From NCBI RefSeq assembly GCF_900113285.1, contig NZ_FOOT01000015.1, positions 1 through 35,379 on the forward strand: DNA of 35,379 nucleotides, given 5' to 3'. Below the pieces are notes generated by a model. It did no database searches. It worked only from the letters and a program-made list of their open reading frames with translations, and was not told where the DNA came from. This DNA comes from Pontibacter chinhatensis. GTDB lineage: Bacteria > Bacteroidota > Bacteroidia > Cytophagales > Hymenobacteraceae. Positions 16,298 to 22,984 of this stretch are shown piece after piece. Position 1 is the stretch's first letter; every line of letters starts with the position of its first letter. A program made the position numbers and the translations under genes.

Positions 16298-16327
16298 AAG
16301 GGCAGGCTGCTGATGCAACCTGCCCTT
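16298..16327 (-). terminator. Terminator of the acyl-ACP desaturase gene
   Basis: AAGGGCAGG and CCTGCCCTT form a 9-bp stem; read on the minus strand it is followed by TGTTTTTT. It lies 24 bp downstream of the desaturase stop and separates that gene from the VWA gene. Confidence 0.9.
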
Positions 16328-16350
16328 ATTTATACTTTATCGCTCGCCTG

Positions 16351-17334
16351 TTAGTAGGCTATCCAGCGGAATTTATACTCTAACTCAGGCACTTTCATGC
16401 GCTCGGCCACGCGCTTGAGGCGGGCGGGCAGGGCCATCACATAGTCGCGGGCGCGCTCTCCGGCTTCGTCCAGACCAGTAAGTGTCTCGATTTTCCACTC
16501 TTTTATCAAGCCATCCAGAATGTCGGTATAGTCTGCGGAAGTATAAACCCCGAGGCGTTGTGCCGCATCTGTAAAGTGGCCGAAAGTTTTGCCTAAATCC
16601 ACACCCAGCTCGCGCATGTAGTGGGCCGGCATTACGATTTTCTTGCGCATCATATCCTCAAAGGCCAGCATCATCTCGTTCGGGTCAGCCTCGAAAATCT
16701 TGCCCACAAACGACTTATAGGCTTTGGCGTGGCGCGCCTCATCGGCCGCTACGTGGCCACACAGCTTGGCCAATTGAGTATCGCCCTGCTTCTTGGCTAG
16801 CTGGGCTACGCGGCGGTGCGAAATATTAGTGGCAGTCTCCTGAAAAGAAGTATAAACAAACGAGCGGTAGGGGTCGTTGTCCGTCTGCAGGTCAAATCCG
16901 TCAGCAATCAGGTATTGCGTGGAGGCCTCCATTTCGCGCATGTTGATGCGGCCGCTCAGGTACAGGTAGCGGTTCAGCACGTCGCCGTGGCGGTTTTCCT
17001 CTGCCGTCCAGGCACGGTTCCAGACCATCCATGGGCCGCTCGGATCTTTCGGCAGGCCGTCAATCGTCATCAGCCAGCTCTCGTAGGTAGGCAGTGCTTC
17101 CTCGGTAATGGTATCCCCCACCAGCACGGCCAGCAGGTCGTAGCTCAGGTCGCGGGCACGTTCGCGCAACTCTTTCACCTCATCGAAGAAATTCTCCATG
17201 GTGGCGTCTGGCAAAAGGTCTGCTGGTTGCCAGCTATCCTCTACAGTTTTAAGAAACTCGGAGATCTTTTCTCCCACGAAGTCTTCCATCCATTTTATGA
17301 CTTCTCCACGGGAGGCGAGTGCTGGTGTAATCAT
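16351..17334 (-). CDS. Acyl-[acyl-carrier-protein] desaturase (diiron)
   Basis: A 327-aa ferritin-like desaturase that introduces a double bond into ACP-bound fatty acids using O2 and ferredoxin, altering membrane lipid unsaturation. Both diiron motifs are present: EENRH (112-116) and DEARH (198-202), with Glu166 in FQETATN between them. It is soluble, with no signal or membrane segment. I use ATG 17334; a longer reading starts at a non-ATG codon and adds an implausible N-terminus. A TATATTTG box lies upstream. It ends with its own terminator, so it is probably monocistronic. Confidence 0.93.
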   Translation of the reverse strand: MITPALASRGEVIKWMEDFVGEKISEFLKTVEDSWQPADLLPDATMENFFDEVKELRERARDLSYDLLAVLVGDTITEEALPTYESWLMTIDGLPKDPSGPWMVWNRAWTAEENRHGDVLNRYLYLSGRINMREMEASTQYLIADGFDLQTDNDPYRSFVYTSFQETATNISHRRVAQLAKKQGDTQLAKLCGHVAADEARHAKAYKSFVGKIFEADPNEMMLAFEDMMRKKIVMPAHYMRELGVDLGKTFGHFTDAAQRLGVYTSADYTDILDGLIKEWKIETLTGLDEAGERARDYVMALPARLKRVAERMKVPELEYKFRWIAY

Positions 17335-17357
17335 GATGCTGTTCTTTAATTGAATTC

Positions 17358-17365
17358 CAAATATA
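17358..17365 (-). promoter_or_regulatory. Putative -7 box (TATATTTG) for the desaturase gene
   Basis: On the minus strand TATATTTG lies 23 bp before the ATG and matches TAnnTTTG exactly. No clear -33 TTTG is at the expected distance. Confidence 0.5.
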
Positions 17366-17524
17366 ACTATTAAATCCCGATAATAACCCGTTGTAGATAA
17401 CAAATCACCCACAAAACACCCTTTTTGGATGATTTTGGGGGCTAAAACATGCGATACTCCACCAAAGGCCAGTATAGCTTTAGCTTACGGATAAAAAGAG
17501 AGTAGGTAAACAAAACAGTGCTAT

Positions 17525-18466
17525 TTACTGCCGGTACCGAAGGCGGTGGTAGCCCTCGCGCAGGAAACCGAGGTTGATTTTGTGCCTGTTTAGCTGCCGG
17601 ATAAACCGGTATAAAAAAGGCATACCGGAGGTCTGTTTCAGTAGCTGCAGCAACTGCTCTGCCTCGTTAAAATTGCCGGTGAGGTAGGCGTGCCGCGCCT
17701 CATACTTTAGCCGCAAAGCTAGCGCCGCGCGCTCGGGCGGGGTTTGCACCAAGGCTGCGGCCCTCTTGCACACTTCAACAGTGGAGGCTAGCAATTGGTT
17801 GCCTTTCCGGTACCAGCCGCTGGAGAGGGAATGGCTGTGCAGCCTGCGTTTGGTGGTTACCTGGGGCAGGTAGGCATACTTATACTTGCGGGCCGAGCGC
17901 ACCCAGAAGTCGAAGTCCTCATAGGCCAGGCGCTCGTCGTATCCGTCCAATTCCTCGAACACCTCGCGGCGGATGAGCATGGTAGGCGGGCAGATGAAGT
18001 AGCGGCCCAGCACCTCCGCAAACACATCGCCATCAGGCGCTGCTTTATACTTCTGGCTATGAAAGTATACATGCTCCGACTCATCGGATATATACTCGGA
18101 ATCGGAATACACCACGCCATACTCCGGCTCAAGTCGCTGAAACTGCTCTACCTGCCGCGCCACCCGCTCAGGCAGCAGCACATCGTCGGTCGCAAAGTCA
18201 AGTATAAACTGGCCGTGGCTGGCCCTCCACCCCATGTTAAAGGCCCTGGTATTGCCCAGGTTGCTGCCCGTGCTGATAAACCGCAGCTGCGGGTACCGCT
18301 GCACATACTCTTCAATAATACGGACGCTGTTGTCGGTGCTGCAGTCATCCACAATGATTACCTCCAGGTTTGGGTACGTCTGCGCTAAAACAGAATCCAG
18401 CGCCTCAGGCAGGAAGCACTCGTGGTTGTAGCACAGGCAGATGATGGAGACAAGGGGTTGCGGCAT
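17525..18466 (-). CDS. Family 2 glycosyltransferase
   Basis: A 313-aa GT-A fold inverting glycosyltransferase. The N-terminal domain has the nucleotide-binding Asp40-Asp41 (IIVDDCSTDNS), the metal-binding region DFATDD (90-95), and the acceptor-site acidic pair Glu183-Asp184 in YEDFDFW. The C-terminal third (about 230-313) is basic and helical. Such enzymes build O-antigen, capsule or glycoprotein glycans at the cytoplasmic face. The neighbouring DegT aminotransferase and sugar ketoisomerase suggest a role in an amino-sugar-containing surface glycan, but the donor sugar cannot be read from sequence. It starts at ATG 18466. Confidence 0.92.
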   Translation of the reverse strand: MPQPLVSIICLCYNHECFLPEALDSVLAQTYPNLEVIIVDDCSTDNSVRIIEEYVQRYPQLRFISTGSNLGNTRAFNMGWRASHGQFILDFATDDVLLPERVARQVEQFQRLEPEYGVVYSDSEYISDESEHVYFHSQKYKAAPDGDVFAEVLGRYFICPPTMLIRREVFEELDGYDERLAYEDFDFWVRSARKYKYAYLPQVTTKRRLHSHSLSSGWYRKGNQLLASTVEVCKRAAALVQTPPERAALALRLKYEARHAYLTGNFNEAEQLLQLLKQTSGMPFLYRFIRQLNRHKINLGFLREGYHRLRYRQ

Positions 18467-18576
18467 GGGCGAAGATAAGGGTTTTCTGGTTTTGTATACA
18501 TCTATACTTGATGGCTACACTTTCCCTGGTGCAAGCGTCCGCTGGTCTCTTTATCCTTTGGCCGCTGTCCTTCCCC

Positions 18577-18690
18577 ACCGCTGGCGCGGGTTTGTAACCT
18601 GTGCCTACCTATGACGTTGGGTTTGTAACCCAACTGGCTTGAAAAGCCATACTTTATACTTCGGCTATACTTTCTGATTTATACTTTCTT
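18577..18690. repeat. Composite element, copy 1: two hairpins plus TATACTT cluster
   Basis: Hairpin 1: GGCGCGGGTT / AACCTGTGCC (18583-18605, 10 bp including two G-U pairs). Hairpin 2: GTTGGGTTTGTAACCCAAC (18616-18634, 8-bp perfect stem). Then GCTTGAAAAG and four TATACTT/CATACTT motifs within about 40 bp. Copy 2 is at 34678-34799. The first 29 bases of the copies match at about 24 positions, and most differences keep the stem paired. Confidence 0.8.
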
Positions 18691-18936
18691 AGCCGCTGAT
18701 TCATGCAACTGGAACCAAGCTATTCTTTCTATCCTTCGTTCATCCTCTAGGCTTACATACCTACAGTTTCATATCAGGCTTTGGCTCCCTCAAGGCCGGG
18801 AGGCCTCGCCTTCGGGCATCGCGCGGTGTGCCTGAAGCTGCCTTCGCTCTGCTCCGGCTGCCGCATCCGCGGCACCGCAACATGCACAAGGCGCTCAACC
18901 CAAAGGCTGGGAATCTTTCGATAGCTGTAGCTACTC

Positions 18937-19006
18937 TGTCATCTCGACCTATGGGAGAGATCTGGATAGAATTCCCGATAGATCTCTCGCCCTGCTCGAG
19001 ATGACA
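18937..19006. repeat. 70-bp nested palindrome (intergenic repeat)
   Basis: Outer arms TGTCATCTCGA (18937-18947) and TCGAGATGACA (18996-19006) are perfect complements; inner arms GAGAGATCT and AGATCTCTC also pair. The shape is that of a REP/MITE-like element, or of a strong hairpin. Similar GTCATCTCGA...GAGATCT sequences are, as I recall, dispersed in related genomes. Confidence 0.8.
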
Positions 19007-19192
19007 AGGAAAAGTAGTAAGTATGAGCTGTCCCCTCGAGGACAAGTGAGAACGGGAGTTCGAAACTTGCGAGTGAAGCTCTATAGGGGTGTAATCGACT
19101 GCTGGATTATACGTTGTAGGGGAAGGTCGCAACTTGTCAGCACAAAGGCTTAAGCTACAGCACTTATACTTCAACCAAAGTAATTACAGACT

Positions 19193-19214
19193 CCCCTCCT
19201 TGGCCAAGGAGGGG
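19193..19214. repeat. 22-bp perfect palindrome (CCCCTCCTTGG and complement)
   Basis: An 11-bp half-site and its exact complement without spacer, followed by CAGGGGCTGGTTGGACC. From memory, this resembles a common dispersed Bacteroidota intergenic repeat of the form CCCCTCCTT...AAGGAGGGG. It lies 53 bp beyond the end of the aminotransferase gene (minus strand). Confidence 0.8.
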
Positions 19215-19267
19215 CAGGGGCTGGTTGGACCCGGGACTACAAAGGCTCCTGTTCTAAGAAATAAGCT

Positions 19268-20374
19268 TTACTGCCTGAAGAACGCCTTCACGGCCTCCAC
19301 CACGCGCTGCTGCTCTGCCTCTGTCAGACCGGGAAACAAGGGCAAGCTGAGGCTGGTGCGGGCCAGTTCTTCTGCAACGGGAAAATCGCCAGCTTTGTGC
19401 CCCAGGAAAGTATAGGCGGGCTGCAGGTGCACCGGGACCGGATAGTGTATGGCCGTGCCGATGCCTTGCGCCTGCAGCCAGGCTTGCAAGGCATCTCGGT
19501 GTTGGGTGCGGATGTTGAAAATGTGGTAGACATGCGCACAGTCCGGAGCCATATGCGGAAGTATGAGATCGCCTGTGTTTTGCAGCTCCTGAAAGTATAC
19601 TTGTGCCAGCCGTTGCCGTTCCAGGTTCAGAGCGTCCAGGTGGCGAAGCTTTACCCGCAGCACTGCTGCCTGAAGTTCATCCAGCCGGGAGTTTACCCCA
19701 ACCAACTCGGAGTTATACTTGCGCGACTCCCCATAGTTCCTATACCTGGCAGCGAAGGCCGAAACATATGCATCAGAGCTTACCACGGCACCGGCATCTC
19801 CTAACGCGCCCAGGTTCTTGGTAGGGTAGAAACTAAAGGCTGCGGCATCGCCTATACTTCCCGCGAACCGGCCTTTATACTTGGCGCCATGCGCCTGGGC
19901 GGCATCCTCCAGTAATTTTATACTTTGTGTTTGCGCCAACTGCTGCAGCTCTTCCATCTGGCATACTTGCCCATACAGGTGCACAGCAAGTATGGCTTTA
20001 GTTTTTGGGGTGATGTGCGGCGCGGCCATCTCGGCAGTGAGGTTGTAGGTATACTTGTTGGGCTCGGCCAGCACCGGCCTGGCCCCCACCTGCAGCACCG
20101 CGTTTACGGTGGCAATAAACGTATGGACCGGCAGCACCACCTCATCCCCGGCTCCAATGCCCAAACCCTTCAGCGCAATCACCAGGGCGTCGTACCCGTT
20201 GCCTACCCCGATGGCGGTTTCTGCACCTAAATAAGAGGCAAACTCCTGCTCAAACGCCTGCACCTGCGGCCCCAGCACATACTGCTTGCCTGCCACAGCC
20301 TCCTGCACCGCCTGCTGCACCTGCGCCTCCAGGCCAACCGGGAAATCTCTGAACTGAAAGTATGGAAGAGGCAT
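19268..20374 (-). CDS. DegT/DnrJ/EryC1/StrS-type sugar aminotransferase
   Basis: A 368-aa PLP-dependent enzyme that transaminates a nucleotide-linked keto-sugar. Residue Lys186 in FYPTKNLGALGDAG forms the PLP Schiff base; Asp157 in LLEDAAQAHGA contacts the pyridine N. The N-terminal segment KQYVLGPQVQAFEQEFASYLG is typical. The start is ATG 20374. The open frame runs 30 codons further upstream, but that extension is a translation of the heptamer/composite repeat and is not part of the protein. With the FdtA/QdtA-type ketoisomerase upstream on the same strand, it probably makes a dTDP-3-amino-3,6-dideoxyhexose (Fuc3N or Qui3N type); the exact product is inference. One neighbour is a glycosyltransferase across the gap. 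Confidence 0.92.
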   Translation of the reverse strand: MPLPYFQFRDFPVGLEAQVQQAVQEAVAGKQYVLGPQVQAFEQEFASYLGAETAIGVGNGYDALVIALKGLGIGAGDEVVLPVHTFIATVNAVLQVGARPVLAEPNKYTYNLTAEMAAPHITPKTKAILAVHLYGQVCQMEELQQLAQTQSIKLLEDAAQAHGAKYKGRFAGSIGDAAAFSFYPTKNLGALGDAGAVVSSDAYVSAFAARYRNYGESRKYNSELVGVNSRLDELQAAVLRVKLRHLDALNLERQRLAQVYFQELQNTGDLILPHMAPDCAHVYHIFNIRTQHRDALQAWLQAQGIGTAIHYPVPVHLQPAYTFLGHKAGDFPVAEELARTSLSLPLFPGLTEAEQQRVVEAVKAFFRQ

Positions 20375-20377
20375 AGG

Positions 20378-20480
20378 AGAGTTAGAGAGTTTGGGAGTTT
20401 GGGAGTTTAGCAGTTTTGAATGAGTGATTGAGTGAATTATAATCCTGATTTTAACAATTATCAATCAACAATTAGCAATT
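20378..20480. repeat. Composite repeat and AATTGTT heptamers between the two sugar genes
   Basis: On the minus strand, starting after the ketoisomerase stop: an AAGTATA motif, then AATTGCT, AATTGTT, GATTGAT, AATTGTT heptamers, then ATCAGG, TTATAATTCACTCAATCACT and finally CAAACTC/CTAACTC heptamers ending 4 bp before the aminotransferase ATG. The latter part matches the copy at 15013-15084. Confidence 0.8.
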
Positions 20481-20486
20481 ATACTT

Positions 20487-20900
20487 CTACAACTCCTGAT
20501 GCGCCGCCAGCTGTTTAAAGCGGCTATAGTCACGGATGTAATCGGCTTCGCTGAAGTCGGTGGAGGCAAGGCACAGGGCTACGGCTTCCTCCGAAAAACG
20601 CAGCTCGGTCCAGCACATGGCCGGGATGTATAAGCCCTGCGTTGAATCAGTAAGCGTAAACGCCTGCTTTTCGCAGCCGGTGTCTGTCAGCACGTGTATA
20701 CTTCCACTCAGGGCAATCAGCACTTCCTCGGTGGCCATGTTGGCATGATGCCCGCGCTCTACCTCCGGCGGAGTGGCTTGGGTCCAGAACACGCGTTTTA
20801 CCTCAAACGGGATGGCATCGGCATACTGGGTGCTGGTGATGAACCCGGTGCCCGAACTACCGGCGCGGTGAAAGGTGAGCAAGTATGGATTTGCTGGCAA
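20487..20900 (-). CDS. FdtA/QdtA-type sugar 3,4-ketoisomerase (cupin)
   Basis: A 137-aa cupin of the WxcM-like/FdtA family that converts dTDP-4-keto-6-deoxyglucose into a 3-keto sugar for amination. Residues about 30-110 hold the barrel: RVFWT strand, ERGHHANMATEEV with His51/His52 as probable catalytic residues, LIALSGSIHVLTD, and a late strand LRFSEEAVALCLAS followed by the typical DYIRDYSRF tail. It is cytoplasmic. The only usable start is TTG at 20900. The aminotransferase that would use its product is next on the strand, 112 bp away. A perfect palindrome sits just upstream of the start. Confidence 0.88.
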   Translation of the reverse strand: MPANPYLLTFHRAGSSGTGFITSTQYADAIPFEVKRVFWTQATPPEVERGHHANMATEEVLIALSGSIHVLTDTGCEKQAFTLTDSTQGLYIPAMCWTELRFSEEAVALCLASTDFSEADYIRDYSRFKQLAAHQEL

Positions 20901-20916
20901 AAGTATAAAGTATGGT

Positions 20917-20936
20917 ATCGTTACAAATGTAACGAT
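20917..20936. promoter_or_regulatory. 20-bp perfect palindrome between divergent genes (candidate operator)
   Basis: ATCGTTACA-AA-TGTAACGAT: nine complementary bases on each side of a 2-bp spacer, in the 112-bp gap between divergent fdtA-type and yigZ genes. Its TTACA...TGTAA core resembles CRP/FNR- or GntR-type operators, but the regulator is unknown. Confidence 0.65.
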
Positions 20937-21012
20937 TTTGAAGAGATGCCGATAATTTTTACCCTTGCTGCGCTTTGGTTAACTTGCAGGATTGCAACCA
21001 GCACACGCCACC

Positions 21013-21627
21013 ATGGAAGACACCTACAGAACCCTAGCCGAGCCTTCGGAGGGATTGTACAAGGAGAAAGGCAGCAAGTTTATTGCGCTGGCCTACGCAG
21101 TGTACTCTGAGGAGGAGGTAAAGGAAATCATCGCGGAGCTGAAGAAGAAGTACTACGATGCCCGCCACCACTGCTATGCCTACATCCTGGGGGCCGACCA
21201 GAGCCGCTACCGCGCCAACGACGACGGCGAGCCCAACCACTCTGCCGGCGACCCTATACTTGGCCAGATCCGCTCCGCCGGCCTCAGCAACGTGCTGGTG
21301 GTAGTGGTGCGCTACTTCGGGGGCACCAAGCTGGGGGTAAGCGGTCTGATTAATGCTTACAAAGTATCCACCGCCGATGCGCTAGCCAACGCCACCATCG
21401 TTGAGAAACATGAAACCGTGCTGCTGCAGGCCCACTACGCCTACCCGCAGATGAACGACGTGATGAGCCTGGTAAAGGAGTATGACCTGCCCGTGCGCGA
21501 CCAACAGTTTGAGCTTGATTGCAGGCTGACGCTGGAGGTGCGCCGCAAGCTGCAGGAAGAGATCACCACCAAACTACACGACATAGACGGCGTAAAAGTA
21601 TCCGTTCTCCCGGAAGCTACTTTTTAA
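21013..21627 (+). CDS. YigZ/IMPACT family protein
   Basis: A 204-aa cytoplasmic protein of the UPF0029/IMPACT family. Conserved features include KGSKFIALAYAVYSEEEVKEII near the N-terminus, the H-C-YAYILG segment, the GEP...AG-PIL signature (DDGEPNHSAGDPILGQI) and VVVVRYFGGTKLGVSGLI. The C-terminal DUF1949-like half is present (residues about 135-204). The biochemical role is not settled; eukaryotic IMPACT affects translation control. I use ATG 21013; an upstream TTG adds 7 residues. A heptamer array begins in its stop codon. Confidence 0.92.
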   Translation: MEDTYRTLAEPSEGLYKEKGSKFIALAYAVYSEEEVKEIIAELKKKYYDARHHCYAYILGADQSRYRANDDGEPNHSAGDPILGQIRSAGLSNVLVVVVRYFGGTKLGVSGLINAYKVSTADALANATIVEKHETVLLQAHYAYPQMNDVMSLVKEYDLPVRDQQFELDCRLTLEVRRKLQEEITTKLHDIDGVKVSVLPEATF

Positions 21628-21656
21628 CTCTTAAACTCCCAAACTCTCTAACTCCC
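21625..21656. repeat. Heptamer array at the yigZ stop codon
   Basis: TTTTTAACTCTTAAACTCCC followed by AAACTCTCTAACTCC: 7-base CTAACTC/CAAACTC units begin with the TAA stop of yigZ and fill most of the 39-bp gap to the CorA start. The orientation is opposite to the array after rsgA. Confidence 0.8.
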
Positions 21657-21666
21657 CAGCTCCCCC

Positions 21667-22800
21667 ATGGCAAAACGCAACAGACAGCAGAGCCGCCGCA
21701 ATAAAATCCTGGAACGTAAGGCAGGCGTGAAACCGGGTTCGTTGGTTATCCCTTCCGAGGCGTTTGCCCCGCGCTTCTTTCTGATGTCGTTTAACGAGGA
21801 GCTGTTTGAGGATCGTGAGTTTGGCACCTACGACGAGCTGATGCACCAGGTAAAAGGGCTGCCCAGCGCCCGGCACTGGATCGACATCAGGGGGTATGCT
21901 GACAAGACCATGCTGGAGAAGTTGATGCAGGATTTCGCACTGCATGCCCTGCAACTGGAGGATGTGCTAAACGATTACCAGCGCCCAAAGGTAGAGGAGT
22001 TCGGGGATAACCGCCTGTTCATCATCACCCGCATGCTGCGCTGGTCGCCGGAGTTTAGGAACCTGGATGACATCCAGCTCACGCTCTTTACCGGGGAGAA
22101 CTACGTTTTAAGTCTGCAAAGCGACTACGGCGACTGCCTGAACCCGCTCCGCGACCGCATCCGGGCTGGCAAGGGCATCATACGTCAGCGTCCTGCCACC
22201 TACATTGCCTATGCCATTCTCGACGTCGTGCTGGATTACTACTTCCCGGTTATGGCGGATATTGGTGCGTACATAGAGGATATGGAGCAGCAGATTCTGG
22301 CAGCCCCTACCAAATCCACGCTTGCCCAGGTGCTGGACCTGAAGAACGAGCTCGTGAAGCTGCGCCGTATTACCTGGCCCGCCCGCGACCTGATGAACGA
22401 GCTCCTGCGCATGGATGAAACCACCATTCCCGCCAACCTGAAAGTATACTTCCGCGACGCCTACGACCACGCCGTGCAACTGATAGACCTGGTGGAGAAC
22501 CACCGGGAAATGGCCTCCAGTTTGGTGGAGCTGTACATGTCCACGGTGAGCAACCGCATGAACGAGATCATGAAAGTGCTCACCATCATCTCCAGCATCT
22601 TTATTCCGCTAAGTTTTATAGTGGGTTTGTATGGGATGAACTTCGCACGCCAGGACCCTGAAACGGGCCAGGTGTTCCCGTACAGCATGCCCGAGCTTTA
22701 CCAGCCCTACTCCTACCCCATCCTGGTGGGGCTGATGGCCATACTTATACTTTTGCAGCTATACTTCTTCTACCGGAAAGGCTGGTTCAGGAGCTTTTGA
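21667..22800 (+). CDS. corA: CorA-family magnesium/divalent cation transporter
   Basis: A 377-aa inner-membrane channel of the CorA family for Mg2+ (also Co2+/Ni2+). A large N-terminal cytoplasmic domain (1-300) with a long helix precedes TM1 (about 303-321), the signature Gly323-Met-Asn325 (YGMNF), an acidic periplasmic loop and TM2 (about 350-369). A basic tail KGWFRSF ends the protein. Length is normal. The N-terminus (MAKRNRQQSRRNK) is unusually basic. It starts at ATG 21667 and is convergent with the 900-aa gene. Confidence 0.94.
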   Translation: MAKRNRQQSRRNKILERKAGVKPGSLVIPSEAFAPRFFLMSFNEELFEDREFGTYDELMHQVKGLPSARHWIDIRGYADKTMLEKLMQDFALHALQLEDVLNDYQRPKVEEFGDNRLFIITRMLRWSPEFRNLDDIQLTLFTGENYVLSLQSDYGDCLNPLRDRIRAGKGIIRQRPATYIAYAILDVVLDYYFPVMADIGAYIEDMEQQILAAPTKSTLAQVLDLKNELVKLRRITWPARDLMNELLRMDETTIPANLKVYFRDAYDHAVQLIDLVENHREMASSLVELYMSTVSNRMNEIMKVLTIISSIFIPLSFIVGLYGMNFARQDPETGQVFPYSMPELYQPYSYPILVGLMAILILLQLYFFYRKGWFRSF

Positions 22801-22807
22801 TTTTTTG

Positions 22808-22984
22808 ATAATTTGACAAAAGACTGCTTGACAAAGGACAAGAGGAAGAAAAAGAAATTTTCTATACTGCTTCAGTCAAAAGGTCTTTTGTCACACAGTC
22901 CTTTGTCAAAAGGTCAGCTGTACTGACTTCGAACTCCGAACGGCGTCTTTTGTCCTTTGTCAAAAAACTCCTTTGTCCAAAGAA
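22808..22984. repeat. Heptamer-like repeats (GACAAAG/GACAAAA) between convergent genes
   Basis: Units of the type TTTGACA, AAAGACT, TTGACAAAGGACAA recur in both orientations. TTGACAAAGGACAA (22828-22841) is perfectly complementary to 22950-22963, and TGACAAAAGAC (22814-22824) to 22883-22893, so the whole gap could fold into a large stem. It may act as a bidirectional terminator for corA and the 900-aa gene. Confidence 0.75.

Larger units (their letters stand above)
18467..19267. other. 800-bp gene-free stretch rich in palindromic repeats
   Basis: No credible gene; the open frame at 18761-19174 (minus) has no recognisable features. The stretch holds the two-hairpin element with a TATACTT cluster (18577-18690), a GC-rich block (about 18770-18900), a 70-bp nested palindrome (18937-19006) and a 22-bp perfect palindrome (19193-19214). 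It separates two glycan genes and looks like an accumulation site for intergenic repeats. Confidence 0.75.

Noticed and set aside
16181..16318. Longer VWA protein starting at TTG 16318
   Set aside because: The extension overlaps the desaturase terminator and has no family similarity.
17335..17412. Longer acyl-ACP desaturase
   Set aside because: Non-ATG start, and the extension covers the TATATTTG promoter box.
18761..19174. 137-aa minus-strand open frame
   Set aside because: It spans the nested palindrome and a GC-rich repeat block and shows no protein features.
20375..20464. N-terminal extension of the DegT aminotransferase
   Set aside because: The 30 extra codons translate the intergenic repeat; similar peptide appears as an artefact at 15030-15090.
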